Positions 53,787-63,198 of a stretch of 64,000 bases of DNA are shown here, piece after piece. Source of the stretch: Polaribacter tangerinus (GTDB lineage Bacteria; Bacteroidota; Bacteroidia; Flavobacteriales; Flavobacteriaceae). The stretch is taken from contig NZ_CP150668.1 of assembly GCF_038024095.1 (NCBI RefSeq), forward strand, positions 1,488,001 through 1,552,000. Reading direction: 5' to 3'. The translations under genes were made by a program, and so were the position numbers. Within the stretch, counting starts at the first letter, position 1. Each line of letters opens with the position of its first letter. Under the pieces are notes generated by a model, which was not told the origin of the DNA, did not search any database, and saw only the letters and a program-made list of their open reading frames with translations.

Positions 53787-55436
53787 TTATTCTTTAAAAG
53801 TTTGTGCAGTTTTTATATGTTTTTCTAGGTCTAAACGGTGTTTTTCTGTAATTTCTTCACTCCAAGAAAAGGTGTCTTTAAAAAGCGCTAAAATTGCTTC
53901 TTTGTGAGTGATAACACTTGGCATATCAAAAAATAAACGACCAGTTCTTCTCATAAAAAAGTCTGTTGGTGTACATGCCATTTCATTTTCTATACAGAAA
54001 ATAGCCTCTGCTTTAAGCAATCTTTCTGGGATGTTTTCATCAGTAGCATCATCAAATTTTTGTAAAATGTTATCCGTTTGTTTACCATAATTATAAACTA
54101 AATATTCGGCATCTATTCTAGTAAAATCAACCTCATTTATTCTGTTATGAACTGCATCAATATAACTCTTTACCTCTAATGTATTTTTAAATTGACCACC
54201 AGAAAGCACAATTTCTTTGGTTTTAATTTCCCCAAAAGTTGTATCGTATTGCTTTTCATATTTTTTTGCCACTACATCTACAATTCGTTCTGCCATTTTT
54301 CGGTATCCTGTAAGTTTTCCTCCTGCAATAGAAATAAGATCAGAATCTGAAACAAAAATTTCATCTTTTCTAGATAGTTCAGAGGCAGATTTTCCTTCTT
54401 CATGAATTAAAGGACGTAAGCCAGCCCATGACGATTCTACATCTTCAATATTTAAATTAATATTAGGAAACATATTATTCACAGCAGAAATTAAATAAGT
54501 AGCATCTACCAAACTGGTGTTTACATTGTCTTTATCGTCTTGATAATTAGTGTCTGTTGTTCCAAAATATGTAACTTTTCCTCTCGGAATCGCAAACATC
54601 ATTCTTCCGTCTGGCACATCAAAATATACCGACTGTTTTACAGGAAATTTGTGATGAGGCACCACCAAATGCACGCCTTTGGTTAAGTGTAACCTTTTAC
54701 CCGTTTTAGACTTGTTTGTTTGTCTTAATGTGTCTACCCAAGGCCCAGTAGCATTTACAACGTATTTTGCATTAATACTATATTTATTATCTGTTAAACT
54801 ATCTTTTACAGTAGCACCAACAACTTTATTATTTTTATAAATAAAATCAGTTGCCTCTGTGTAATTTATAATTTTGGCTTGGTAGTTTAGTGATGTTTTT
54901 AAAACTTCTATCGTTAATCTAGCATCATCTGTTCTATACTCGGCATAATAACCTGCACCATTTAGTATTTTTTTTGGTAGTAGAGGTTCCTGAGTTAAAG
55001 CTTCTTTTTTTGTAAGCATTTTACGTTTGTCTTCTCCTTCTACAGCAGCCAAAATATCGTATACTTTTAAACCAATTGAGGTTAGCCAAGACCCGTAAGT
55101 TCCTCCTTCAATTAATGGCAATATCATTTTTTCTGGCAACACTAAATGAGGAGCTAATTTATGAACAATTGCTCTTTCTGTTCCTACCTCTTTTACCAGC
55201 CAAAAATCGAATTGCTTTAAGTAACGGAGTCCGCCATGAATAAGCTTTGTAGATTTGCTAGAGGTTCCAGAAGCAAAATCATTTTTTTCTATTAAGGCAA
55301 CTTTCATTCCCCTAGAAGCTGCGTCTAAAGCAATGCCAGCCCCTGTTATACCACCACCAATAATTAATAAATCGAAAGTGTTGTTTTGAAGCTCTGTAAT
55401 GGTTTCCTTTCTGTTGATAGCTGAAAAAAGATGCAT
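53787..55436 (-). CDS. glpD: Glycerol-3-phosphate dehydrogenase/oxidase
   Basis: 549 residues. FAD-binding N-terminus LLIIGGGITGAGIALDAASRGMKVALIEKNDFASGTSSKSTKLIHGGLRYL (landmarks GGGITGAG, SGTSSKSTKLIHGGLRYL), FGTTDTNY, and SIAGGKLTGYRKMAERIVD. The C-terminal region carries the DAO_C domain (CTPTDFFMRRTGRLFF). It oxidises glycerol 3-phosphate at the membrane. No glpF or glpK is adjacent. Confidence 0.95.
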   Translation of the reverse strand: MHLFSAINRKETITELQNNTFDLLIIGGGITGAGIALDAASRGMKVALIEKNDFASGTSSKSTKLIHGGLRYLKQFDFWLVKEVGTERAIVHKLAPHLVLPEKMILPLIEGGTYGSWLTSIGLKVYDILAAVEGEDKRKMLTKKEALTQEPLLPKKILNGAGYYAEYRTDDARLTIEVLKTSLNYQAKIINYTEATDFIYKNNKVVGATVKDSLTDNKYSINAKYVVNATGPWVDTLRQTNKSKTGKRLHLTKGVHLVVPHHKFPVKQSVYFDVPDGRMMFAIPRGKVTYFGTTDTNYQDDKDNVNTSLVDATYLISAVNNMFPNINLNIEDVESSWAGLRPLIHEEGKSASELSRKDEIFVSDSDLISIAGGKLTGYRKMAERIVDVVAKKYEKQYDTTFGEIKTKEIVLSGGQFKNTLEVKSYIDAVHNRINEVDFTRIDAEYLVYNYGKQTDNILQKFDDATDENIPERLLKAEAIFCIENEMACTPTDFFMRRTGRLFFDMPSVITHKEAILALFKDTFSWSEEITEKHRLDLEKHIKTAQTFKE

Positions 55437-55557
55437 GAATATGTTTTATATTTAAGTAATAATTAAGCGTTACCAAAGTACAAAAATCTAAAAGAAACGT
55501 TTTGTTTTTTTAGTGATTTTAGACATTTTTTTTTACCTTAGATAAAAATACCTTAAT

Positions 55558-55998
55558 ATGTCTATATCTGATATTTATCCAAGTGGAAAACACAAACAAG
55601 AAGTGGGGCATTTTGCTAATATTGTAAAAATAGCAAAAGCCGACGGCAATATTTCTAACGAAGAAGAAATCGTTTTAAACAGAGCCAGTAAAAATCTAAA
55701 TATTACTCCAGAGGAATATGCTGCTATTATAGAAAACCCCGAAAAATTTCCTATTAATCCACCGATAGATTATGACGAAAGAATAGAGCGTCTGTATCGT
55801 TTGGCAAAAATGATTTTAGCAGACGGAGAAGTGGCGCCAATAGAACTAAAATTAATGGAAAAAATTGCTGTTGGATTAAACTTTTCTAGTAATAATTCAG
55901 AAAAAATATGCGAAACTGCTGTTTCTTTAGTGCTGCAAAATAACGATTTAGACGATTTTACTTCAGCTATTAAAAAAGTTAATAAAAGCGATTCTTAG
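55558..55998 (+). CDS. TerB-family protein
   Basis: 146 residues, all-helical. GHFANIVKIAKADGNISNEEEIVLNRASKNLNI and MILADGEVAPIELKLMEKIAVGLNF are the paired helical units of the TerB fold with acidic metal-binding residues (KADGxIxxEE and ADGEVxxxE). TerB proteins are linked to tellurite resistance and stress responses; here no other ter genes are near. Single gene; the role is unknown. Confidence 0.85.
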   Translation: MSISDIYPSGKHKQEVGHFANIVKIAKADGNISNEEEIVLNRASKNLNITPEEYAAIIENPEKFPINPPIDYDERIERLYRLAKMILADGEVAPIELKLMEKIAVGLNFSSNNSEKICETAVSLVLQNNDLDDFTSAIKKVNKSDS

Positions 55999-56173
55999 AA
56001 CAAGTAGTTATCTTTTATTTTTTGTAAAAAAAGTTGCAATTACTAGAAATCAACTGAAAAATAATTGTTGTATTTCTTAATACTTTGAACAGAACATTTG
56101 TTTACAAAAAGCAACGGTATAATTTTGGTTAAATAGTTACAATTTTCTTACCTTTCCACAAAAACATTTTTTT

Positions 56174-57646
56174 ATGGAATACGGTTTCTTATCAGTAATA
56201 CCACCCATTATTGCCATTGTTTTAGCACTAAGAACTAAGCAAGTTTATATTGCATTATTGTTTGGTATTTGGTTTTCGTGGTTTACTATTAAAGGATGGA
56301 ATCCTTTAGAGGGAACTTTGGCTATGATAGAAGGAATGGTGGCTGTTTTTAAATCAGAAGGAAACACAAGAACCATTATGTTTAGTGCATTGGTTGGTGC
56401 TTTGTTACTTTTTATTCAATACTCAAGAGGTGTTGAAGGTTTTGTAAATATTATTAATAAGAAATTAGTAAAGCTAGAGCAAAAAAGTACAGGTTATAGT
56501 AGAGTTATGGTACAAGTTTTAGCTGCTGTTACAGGCGTATTGCTTTTTGTAGAAACAAGTATTAGCTCTTTAACGGTAGGTACTTTATACAGACCAATTT
56601 TTGATAAGTTAAAAATATCAAGAGAAAAATTGGCATACATTGCAGACGCTAGTTCTGCACCTTCTTCTATATTAATTCCTTTTAATGCATGGGGAGCATT
56701 TATTATGGGTCTTTTACTTACCCAAGAAATAGACAAGCCTTTTGCAGTAATGATAAGCTCTATTAAGTACAACTTTTATCCTTTATTAGCGCTGCTTATA
56801 TTGTTTATAGTTATCCTTATAAAGAAAGATTTTAGGCTGATGAATAAAGCAGAAAAAAGAACACAATCTGGGGTTATAATGAATGAGGGAGCTACACCAA
56901 TGGTTTCTGATGAAATTACCTCCTACCCGCCAAAAGAGGGCGTTCCTGCTAGAGCTTACAATATGATTGTTCCTTTACTAACTATGGTTTTAATGATGCC
57001 AATAAACCTTATTTATACTGGCTGGAGCTCTGTTAAAGAAAGCACTTCTACCTTAGAACATATACAACAAGCAATAGGAGCAGGATCTGGTTCATCGGCA
57101 GTTTTGTATGCTGTTATTACTGCTATACTAGTGGCAATTTCAATGTATTTTATTCAAGGAATTTTAAAACCTAAAGAAGCGGTAGATTTAACCTTAAAAG
57201 GAATAAGTGAGTTAATGCCATTAGCATTACTTATGTTGTTGGCGTTTTCTATTGGTGATGCATGTAAAGAGTTAGAAACAGGCATTTATGTAGCAAATGC
57301 TACAAAAAGTTGGTTGTCGCCAGAATTATTACCAGCCGTAGTTTTTTTAATAAGTTCTTTTATTGCTTTTTCTACTGGAACTTCATGGGGTACTTTTGCC
57401 ATTATGATAGCAATAGCTGTTCCTATGGCAAATATTCATGACGCTGATATTACAATTGTAATAGCAGCAACTTTAGGAGGAGGAATTTTCGGAGACCATT
57501 GTTCGCCAATTTCAGATACTTCAATAATCTCTTCAATGGCTTCTGCCAGCGACCACATAGATCATGTAAAAACTCAATTACCGTACGCGTTGTTTGGTGG
57601 TGTAGTAAGCATTATTTTGTATTTAATTATTGGGTTTTTAATGTAG
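56174..57646 (+). CDS. Na+/H+ antiporter NhaC-family protein
   Basis: 490 residues, 11-12 membrane helices. LSVIPPIIAIVLALRTKQVYIALLFGIWF opens the chain, with TSISSLTVGTLYRPIFDKLKISREKLAYIADASSAPSSILIPFNAWGAF and SSFIAFSTGTSWGTFAIMIAIAVP in the membrane core, and GGGIFGDHCSPISDTSIISSMASASDHIDHVKTQLPYAL near the end. These are landmarks of the NhaC/YqkI superfamily. It probably exchanges Na+ or an organic anion for protons; marine habitat fits a sodium antiporter. Confidence 0.9.
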   Translation: MEYGFLSVIPPIIAIVLALRTKQVYIALLFGIWFSWFTIKGWNPLEGTLAMIEGMVAVFKSEGNTRTIMFSALVGALLLFIQYSRGVEGFVNIINKKLVKLEQKSTGYSRVMVQVLAAVTGVLLFVETSISSLTVGTLYRPIFDKLKISREKLAYIADASSAPSSILIPFNAWGAFIMGLLLTQEIDKPFAVMISSIKYNFYPLLALLILFIVILIKKDFRLMNKAEKRTQSGVIMNEGATPMVSDEITSYPPKEGVPARAYNMIVPLLTMVLMMPINLIYTGWSSVKESTSTLEHIQQAIGAGSGSSAVLYAVITAILVAISMYFIQGILKPKEAVDLTLKGISELMPLALLMLLAFSIGDACKELETGIYVANATKSWLSPELLPAVVFLISSFIAFSTGTSWGTFAIMIAIAVPMANIHDADITIVIAATLGGGIFGDHCSPISDTSIISSMASASDHIDHVKTQLPYALFGGVVSIILYLIIGFLM

Positions 57647-57838
57647 TTTTCCCATACAGTTTGTTATTCTGTGGGAATCTCCAGCAGAGGTTTTAAGAGT
57701 TGTTGTTTACACTTATGTGAGTCCCTTTCAGGGAGATAAACAGTTTTCCCATACAATTTGTCATTCCGTAGGAATCTCACTCACAGCTTTTAAGAGTTGT
57801 TGTTTACACTTATGTGAGTCCCTTTCAGGGAGATAAAT
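57645..57838. repeat. Two tandem copies of a 97-bp intergenic repeat
   Basis: Copies start at 57645 and 57742 (period 97 bp). The second half of each (from TTTTAAGAGTTGTTGT at 57691 and 57788 to GGGAGATAAA) is identical over about 50 bp and includes a small dyad TCCCT-TTC-AGGGA. The first half is diverged but shares CCCATACA, TTTGT-ATTC-GT-GGAATCT. The part GTCATTCCGTAGGAATCTC is like dispersed intergenic repeats of Flavobacteriaceae. It fills the gap between nhaC and the next gene. Confidence 0.85.
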
Positions 57839-57844
57839 AGTGTG

Positions 57845-58240
57845 CTACTTTGCTAATACACCACGCTTTTTTAATTCAGGTATTTCTCTTAAAGCACCTT
57901 CCTTTACCGTATTTTCTTTAAATACGAATGTTTTTTCAAATAAGGTATTTCCTTCAAAAAAAGAAACTTGAAATCGATTATTTAGTTGAAAAAGTGCTGG
58001 TTGCATAAATTCAATTCTTGCGAAAGAGTTTGCAGGAAGTTTTTCTATCTTTTTGCGTAATAAAGAGGTTGTTTTATGCTCAGAAAAGCCTTGAGAAACA
58101 ATAACAACCATTTCTAAATCAACGTTTTTATTATTCATTAAATATACATTCCAATCATGGGTATTGTAAATGTAGTTAAATTCGAAAACAACAGCCATTT
58201 TTAGTCCAGTTACCTCTGGTATTGTTATGTCTTTTTTCAA
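57845..58240 (-). CDS. Conserved hypothetical protein, 131 residues
   Basis: No signal peptide or membrane helix. KKDITIPEVTGLKMAVVFEFNYIYNTHDWNVYLMNNKN and RIEFMQPALFQLNNRFQVSFFEGNTLFEKTFVFKENTV suggest a compact beta protein; the end, ALREIPELKKRGVLAK, looks conserved. Such proteins occur near pheS in related genomes and are sometimes mislabelled as synthetase subunits, but nothing here resembles a synthetase. It is the last gene of the pheS cluster; function unknown. Confidence 0.72.
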   Translation of the reverse strand: MKKDITIPEVTGLKMAVVFEFNYIYNTHDWNVYLMNNKNVDLEMVVIVSQGFSEHKTTSLLRKKIEKLPANSFARIEFMQPALFQLNNRFQVSFFEGNTLFEKTFVFKENTVKEGALREIPELKKRGVLAK

Positions 58241-58252
58241 TTTTAATGTTTT

Positions 58253-58672
58253 TTATTTTTTTCTAAATGTAAGAAGTTTTTCTCCTGAATCATCTAAAAG
58301 AGTCAAGGTTGAAGAGTTAACTAAATAATTAGATGTTTTTTGTAATAGATTGTTAAATGCATCTGGTATTTTCATATCAAAACACAGCCTTTTTGTTTCG
58401 CCAATACCAAAAATTTGAAGAGAATTATTTGTATGAAGCTGTAGGGAACCAAAAAAATTATTACAGCCATTAGAGCCGGATATTTTGTCGTTATCAATGG
58501 TTAAAAAAGGGTTGTTTTTAACAGGAAGCTCTACATTGATATTGCTTATTTCTAAAAGCGTCCAAGTTCCATTAATATCAAAATAATCTGATTTTTCAGT
58601 AAGGTTGGTGTCTGAATTTGATCCACAAGAAATCATAAAAATTGTACACAAAGTTAAAACGATATTTTTCAT
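58253..58672 (-). CDS. META/HslJ-domain lipoprotein
   Basis: 139 residues from ATG at 58672; the longer frame to 58780 overlaps the next gene and does not start like a secretion signal. MKNIVLTLCTIFMISCGSNS is a lipoprotein signal with the Cys at 16 (box ISC-G). The mature part has DINGTWTLLEISN, ISGSNGCNNFFGSL (the G-x-N/C-N-x-F-x-G motif of META domains) and ending LTLLDDSGEKLLTFRKK. Related to HslJ, linked to heat and antibiotic resistance, but the function here is unknown. It lies 12 bp before the 131-residue hypothetical gene. Confidence 0.82.
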   Translation of the reverse strand: MKNIVLTLCTIFMISCGSNSDTNLTEKSDYFDINGTWTLLEISNINVELPVKNNPFLTIDNDKISGSNGCNNFFGSLQLHTNNSLQIFGIGETKRLCFDMKIPDAFNNLLQKTSNYLVNSSTLTLLDDSGEKLLTFRKK

Positions 58673-58724
58673 TGTACTTGTTTTAGAAAGATAAATCAAA
58701 AAGTATACCAATGATTCTTTTAAA

Positions 58725-58982
58725 TTACCAAATGTTGTAAAAATCTTCTTTAGAAATTTCTGTACCATCACAATCTTCAATTGTTAGGGTATGTTCACCT
58801 AAATTTCCAAAGGTATCTTTTGGGTTTTCTTCACTATATTTTAGAACTTTACCGTTTTGATACACTGTAATTTGTTTTAGAATTTTAGCATCATTATTGG
58901 TTTCAAAATACCAGGTAGAGTTTCCCCAATTAGAGTATTCATCGTCTCTGCCTTCGTCCCAAAACTGTGAAAAATAGTGCAT
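58725..58982 (-). CDS. Small hypothetical protein, DUF6881-like
   Basis: 85 residues. The pattern D-E-G-R-D-D-E-Y-S-N-W-G-N-S-T-W-Y-F-E, then ITVYQNGKVLKYSEENPKDTFGNLGEHTL and EISKEDFYNIW, fits the DUF6881 family as I recall it; I could not check. Members of this type often act as small immunity-like or stress proteins, but no toxin is adjacent. It begins at the last base of the pheS stop codon, so it is cotranscribed with pheS. Confidence 0.62.
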   Translation of the reverse strand: MHYFSQFWDEGRDDEYSNWGNSTWYFETNNDAKILKQITVYQNGKVLKYSEENPKDTFGNLGEHTLTIEDCDGTEISKEDFYNIW

Positions 58983-60001
58983 TATAAAACCGATTTAAAT
59001 TGCTCTAAAAAGCGCTTATCATTTTCGTAAAACATTCTAATATCTGGTATTTGATATAATAACATTGCTATACGTTCTATTCCCATACCAAAGGCATAAC
59101 CAGAGTATTTTGTAGGATCTATATTTGCGTTTTTAAGTACATTAGGGTCTACCATACCACAGCCCATTATTTCTAACCAACCGGTGCCTTTGGTAATTCT
59201 ATAATCGGTTTCTGTTTCTAATCCCCAATAAATATCTACCTCTGCACTAGGTTCTGTAAACGGAAAATAAGAGGGACGCAACCTAATTTTAGATTTACCA
59301 AACATTTCCTTTGTAAAGTAAAGAAGGGTTTGTTTTAAATCTGCAAAAGAAACATCTGTATCTATGTACAAACCTTCTACTTGATGAAAAATACAGTGTG
59401 CTCTAGCAGAGATATCTTCATTTCTAAAAACTCTACCAGGAGAAATTGTTCTTATTGGTGGTTTGTTTTCTTCCATATAACGCACTTGTACAGAAGAGGT
59501 GTGTGTTCTTAAAAGAATATCTGGGTTTTGCTCTATAAAAAAAGTGTCTTGCATGTCTCTTGCCGGGTGATATTCTGGTAAGTTTAGTGCGGTAAAATTA
59601 TGCCAATCGTCTTCAATTTCTGGGCCTTCAGAAACTGTAAAACCAATTCTGTTAAAAACGTCTATAATTTGGTTTTTTACTAAAGATATTGGATGTCTAG
59701 AACCCAATTCTATTGGTTCAGATGGGCGAGTTAAATCGCCATAAAAGCGCTTGTTTTCTGAGGTGCTTTCTAGAGAATTAGTAAGGTCTTTTACTTTGTT
59801 TTCTGCAGATTTTTTTAGCGTATTTAGTGCCTGACCAAAATCTTTTCGCATTTCAGCGTCAACATTTTTAAACTCAGCAAACAGCTCTTTTAAAAGTCCT
59901 TTACTTCCTAAATATTTAATTCTAAATGCTTCTATTTCTTCCTTAGTGGTTGCTTTAAAAGCATTTACATCGCCAATAAGTTCTTTTACTTTGTGTAACA
60001 T
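58982..60001 (-). CDS. pheS: Phenylalanine--tRNA ligase alpha subunit
   Basis: 339 residues. N-terminal coiled coil ([35 protein letters not shown]), then class II motifs: [24 protein letters not shown]-type [42 protein letters not shown], and the C-terminal [18 protein letters not shown]. It forms a heterotetramer with PheT, which is not here. A TAAATTTG -7-like element (minus strand, 60019-60026) lies 18 bp upstream. Three small genes follow in the same direction. Confidence 0.96.
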   Translation of the reverse strand: MLHKVKELIGDVNAFKATTKEEIEAFRIKYLGSKGLLKELFAEFKNVDAEMRKDFGQALNTLKKSAENKVKDLTNSLESTSENKRFYGDLTRPSEPIELGSRHPISLVKNQIIDVFNRIGFTVSEGPEIEDDWHNFTALNLPEYHPARDMQDTFFIEQNPDILLRTHTSSVQVRYMEENKPPIRTISPGRVFRNEDISARAHCIFHQVEGLYIDTDVSFADLKQTLLYFTKEMFGKSKIRLRPSYFPFTEPSAEVDIYWGLETETDYRITKGTGWLEIMGCGMVDPNVLKNANIDPTKYSGYAFGMGIERIAMLLYQIPDIRMFYENDKRFLEQFKSVL

Positions 60002-60132
60002 TTGGGTAAATTATGCGACAAATTTAGTGATTTTTTTAGGGTTTTATCAACCAAATAGTAAGAAAAGGATATACACAAACGAAATCGATTGAAATATAGA
60101 ATTGTACAGAATAAATAAAAAATCTTTTTTTA

Positions 60133-60161
60133 TTTGCGAAATTAAAAATTAAGTATCTTTG
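60133..60161 (+). promoter_or_regulatory. Predicted promoter of gdhA
   Basis: TTTG (60133-60136), a 17-bp spacer and TATCTTTG (60154-60161) match both Bacteroidota promoter elements. The start codon is 34 bp further on. Confidence 0.65.
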
Positions 60162-60195
60162 TACTACTAAATTTTTATTAATCTCATAAATAATT

Positions 60196-61551
60196 ATGGC
60201 TGAAAGTACAGAGTTAAAAATTAATGAGTTTATGGAAATGGTTAAAACTAGAAATAACCATGAGCCAGAATTCTTACAAGCGGTTCAAGAAGTTGCAGAA
60301 ACTGTGATTCCTTACATCGTAAAAAACGATATTTACCATGGTAAAAATATTTTACTAAGAATGGTAGAGCCAGAAAGACTAATTTCTTTTAGAGTTTCTT
60401 GGGTTGATGATGCAGGAGAAATCCAAGTAAACAGAGGGTATAGAATTCAAATGAATTCTGCTATCGGACCTTACAAAGGAGGTTTACGATTTCATCCAAC
60501 AGTAAATGCAAGTATTTTAAAGTTTTTAGCTTTTGAGCAAGTATTTAAAAATTCTCTAACAACACTACCAATGGGTGGTGGTAAGGGTGGTTCTGATTTT
60601 GATCCGAAAGGAAAGTCAGATAACGAAATAATGCGTTTTTGTCATTCATTTATGAGTGAGTTATTCAGACATATAGGACCTAATACCGACGTTCCTGCAG
60701 GAGATATTGGTGTAGGAGCAAGAGAAATTGGTTATATGTTTGGCAAGTATAAAAAGTTACGCAACGAGTTTACAGGGGTTTTAACGGGTAAAGGTGCCTC
60801 TTGGGGAGGTTCTTTAATTAGACCCGAAGCCACAGGTTACGGAACTGTATATTTTGCACAAAATATGCTACAAAGAAAAAATGATTCTTTTACTGGTAAA
60901 AAAGTAGTAATTTCTGGTTCTGGAAACGTGGCACAATTTGCTGCAGAAAAAGCACTAGAATTAGGCGCTACGGTTTTAACATTATCAGATTCTAGTGGTT
61001 ATATTTTTGATGAACAAGGCATTAACACAGAAAAGTTAAAGCATATTATGTTTATTAAAAACGAAAAAAGAGGTAGAATAAGTGAATATTTAGAAAAATA
61101 TCCGGAAGCAAAATTTGTTGCAGGAGGTAGGCCTTGGTCTGTAAAATGTGATATTGCATTGCCATGTGCTACTCAAAACGAGTTAAATGGAGAAGAAGCA
61201 AAAATGCTGGTAACAAACGGTTGTATGTGTGTTTCTGAAGGAGCCAATATGCCTTCTACACCAGATGCTATTCACGAATTTCAAAAAGCAAAAATATTAT
61301 TTGCTCCCGGAAAAGCAAGTAATGCTGGTGGGGTTGCTACTTCTGGATTAGAAATGAGCCAGAATTCGTTACGCCTTAGTTGGTCTCGTAAAGAAGTAGA
61401 TGAAAGGTTGAAGGATATTATGGAAGATATTCACGATTCTTGCGTACAATACGGAGAAAATGAAGACGGAACTATAGATTATATTAGAGGAGCAAATATT
61501 GCAGGTTTTGTAAAAGTAGCCGATGCAATGTTGGCCCAAGGTGTCGTTTAA
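60196..61551 (+). CDS. gdhA: NADP-specific glutamate dehydrogenase
   Basis: 451 residues, the size of hexameric bacterial NADP-type enzymes. Substrate-binding GPYKGGLRFHPTVNASILKFLAFEQVFKNSLT and the catalytic PMGGGKGGSDFDPKGKSDNEIMRFC (catalytic Lys), then the nucleotide-binding VVISGSGNVAQFAAEKALELG. It aminates 2-oxoglutarate with NADPH and ammonium to give glutamate. It has a strong promoter match and a perfect terminator, so it is probably monocistronic and well expressed. Confidence 0.96.
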   Translation: MAESTELKINEFMEMVKTRNNHEPEFLQAVQEVAETVIPYIVKNDIYHGKNILLRMVEPERLISFRVSWVDDAGEIQVNRGYRIQMNSAIGPYKGGLRFHPTVNASILKFLAFEQVFKNSLTTLPMGGGKGGSDFDPKGKSDNEIMRFCHSFMSELFRHIGPNTDVPAGDIGVGAREIGYMFGKYKKLRNEFTGVLTGKGASWGGSLIRPEATGYGTVYFAQNMLQRKNDSFTGKKVVISGSGNVAQFAAEKALELGATVLTLSDSSGYIFDEQGINTEKLKHIMFIKNEKRGRISEYLEKYPEAKFVAGGRPWSVKCDIALPCATQNELNGEEAKMLVTNGCMCVSEGANMPSTPDAIHEFQKAKILFAPGKASNAGGVATSGLEMSQNSLRLSWSRKEVDERLKDIMEDIHDSCVQYGENEDGTIDYIRGANIAGFVKVADAMLAQGVV

Positions 61552-61572
61552 TATTAATATATATTTAAATTT

Positions 61573-61608
61573 AAAAACGCATTAAAATTAATTTTAATGC
61601 GTTTTTTT
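61573..61608 (+). terminator. Terminator after gdhA
   Basis: Perfect 34-bp palindrome (61573-61606, arm AAAAACGCATTAAAATT) followed by T residues. Confidence 0.87.
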
Positions 61609-61654
61609 GTATTTGCTGTTTTACAATAATCCTTATAGTTGTTATTTTTACAAT

Positions 61655-62284
61655 ATGATTTTATTAAGTCACTTTTTCTTTGGTTTTCTGTTCTCTTTTA
61701 TAGGATCAATAACACCTAGCATGTTAAATATGACAGCGCTAAAAATTAGTTTAGAAAAAGGACAACAAAAAAACAATTGGTATGCTATTGGTGTTGCAAT
61801 TTTTGCTATTCCTCAAATAACAGTAGCTGTATTTTTAACCAATTACATTATTGAAAGGCCTACTATTTTAGAAACGATAGAAAAAGTAGGAATCTTTATA
61901 TTTTTAATTTTGTCTGCTTATTTTTATAAATTATCTAAAAAAGAGAATAAACAGTTAGAAGGCCACACTAATTTAAAAAGCAATCCTTTTTTAACCGGAA
62001 TTATATTGTCTTTATTAAATGTTTTTTCGGTTCCTTTTTTTTGTGGATTAATAGTAGGTTTAGATTATTTTAACCTTTTTAGTTATGAGCTATTACCAGT
62101 AACTTTTTTTTCTTTTGGAGCAGTAGTAGGAACTTTTTATATTTTATATTTATATGGAAAGTTTTCACATACAATTCGAAAAAAAACAGGAAAACTAACA
62201 AAAAATATACATTTAATTTTGGCTATTATTACGGGTTTTGTGGGCATTTTTACACTACTAAAATTATTTTTTAAATGGATATAA
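61655..62284 (+). CDS. LysE-family translocator
   Basis: 209 residues from ATG at 61655; the longer frame starts inside the gdhA terminator. About six membrane helices: FFGFLFSFIGSITPSMLNMTALKISLEKGQ opens with the G-x-x-x-P-x-x-x-x-x pattern of the LysE/RhtB exporters, then AIFAIPQITVAVFLTNYII and LSLLNVFSVPFFCGLIVG. Likely exports an amino acid or similar small solute. It overlaps the next gene by 10 bp. Confidence 0.85.
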   Translation: MILLSHFFFGFLFSFIGSITPSMLNMTALKISLEKGQQKNNWYAIGVAIFAIPQITVAVFLTNYIIERPTILETIEKVGIFIFLILSAYFYKLSKKENKQLEGHTNLKSNPFLTGIILSLLNVFSVPFFCGLIVGLDYFNLFSYELLPVTFFSFGAVVGTFYILYLYGKFSHTIRKKTGKLTKNIHLILAIITGFVGIFTLLKLFFKWI

Positions 62285-63120
62285 AACGAACTCAAAACTT
62301 TACAATTAGTGGTAAACATCAAAAACCTATTGTAGCAGATGTTTTTTATACTGCTAACAAAACACCCAAAAAAATAGTTGTTTTTTGTCATGGTTATAAA
62401 GGATTTAAAGATTGGGGCGCTTGGAATTTAATGGCAGAAACTTTTGCCAAATCGGGTTTTTTCTTTGTAAAATTTAATTTTTCTCATAACGGAGGAACTG
62501 TTAATAACCCCATTGATTTTCCAGATTTAGAAGCTTTTGGAAACAATAACTACACTAAAGAATTAGACGATTTAGAGACTGTTTTAGATTGGCTATTTAC
62601 ACAAAAAACTTACCAAAAAGAAGTTAACACATCGCAAATATGCTTAATTGGGCACAGCAGAGGAGGAGGTATTGTAACTATAAAAGCTGCAGAAGACAAT
62701 CGGATAAAAAATCTTATTTCCTTGGCTGGTGTATGCGATTTTGAAAAAAGAACAAGTACTGTTGGAGATTTAGAAGACTGGAAAAAGAATGGTGTTAAAT
62801 ATGTTGTAAACGGAAGAACAAAGCAGCATATGCCTCATTATTATCAGTTTTATGAAGATTTTATTGCTAATAAAAATCGTTTAGACATAAAAAAAGCAAC
62901 CCAAAAAATTAGCGTACCACACTTAATAATTCACGGGAATAAAGATACAGCTGTTTTGATAGACGAAGCGAAAAAGTTGCACAAATGGAATCCTAAAAGC
63001 AGTTTAGAAATAATTGATGATGCCAATCATGTTTTTAATGTTTCTCATCCTTGGAAACAAGAAAAAACATCTGTTGAACTAGAAAAGGTAACAAATTTGT
63101 GTATTAATTTTTTATCCTAA
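62275..63120 (+). CDS. Alpha/beta hydrolase (dienelactone-hydrolase/esterase-like)
   Basis: 281 residues. KIVVFCHGYKGFKDWGAWNLMAETFAKSGFF gives the oxyanion region, ICLIGHSRGGGIVTIKAAED the nucleophile elbow (Ser in GHSRG), HLIIHGNKDTAVLI the acid region and DDANHVFNVSHPW the likely catalytic His. The substrate is unknown. It is coupled to the LysE-type exporter by an overlapping start codon, which suggests a joint function. Confidence 0.85.
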   Translation: MDIKRTQNFTISGKHQKPIVADVFYTANKTPKKIVVFCHGYKGFKDWGAWNLMAETFAKSGFFFVKFNFSHNGGTVNNPIDFPDLEAFGNNNYTKELDDLETVLDWLFTQKTYQKEVNTSQICLIGHSRGGGIVTIKAAEDNRIKNLISLAGVCDFEKRTSTVGDLEDWKKNGVKYVVNGRTKQHMPHYYQFYEDFIANKNRLDIKKATQKISVPHLIIHGNKDTAVLIDEAKKLHKWNPKSSLEIIDDANHVFNVSHPWKQEKTSVELEKVTNLCINFLS

Positions 63121-63198
63121 TACTATTAGTTTTTAATACTGAAATAGAAAATTTTATCAATAAAACAACAACAAGTTATTTTTACTTGCCTTATTTTG

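Noticed and set aside
57645..57838. CRISPR array
   Set aside because: There are only two copies, each 97 bp without unique spacers between short identical repeats, and no cas genes are nearby.
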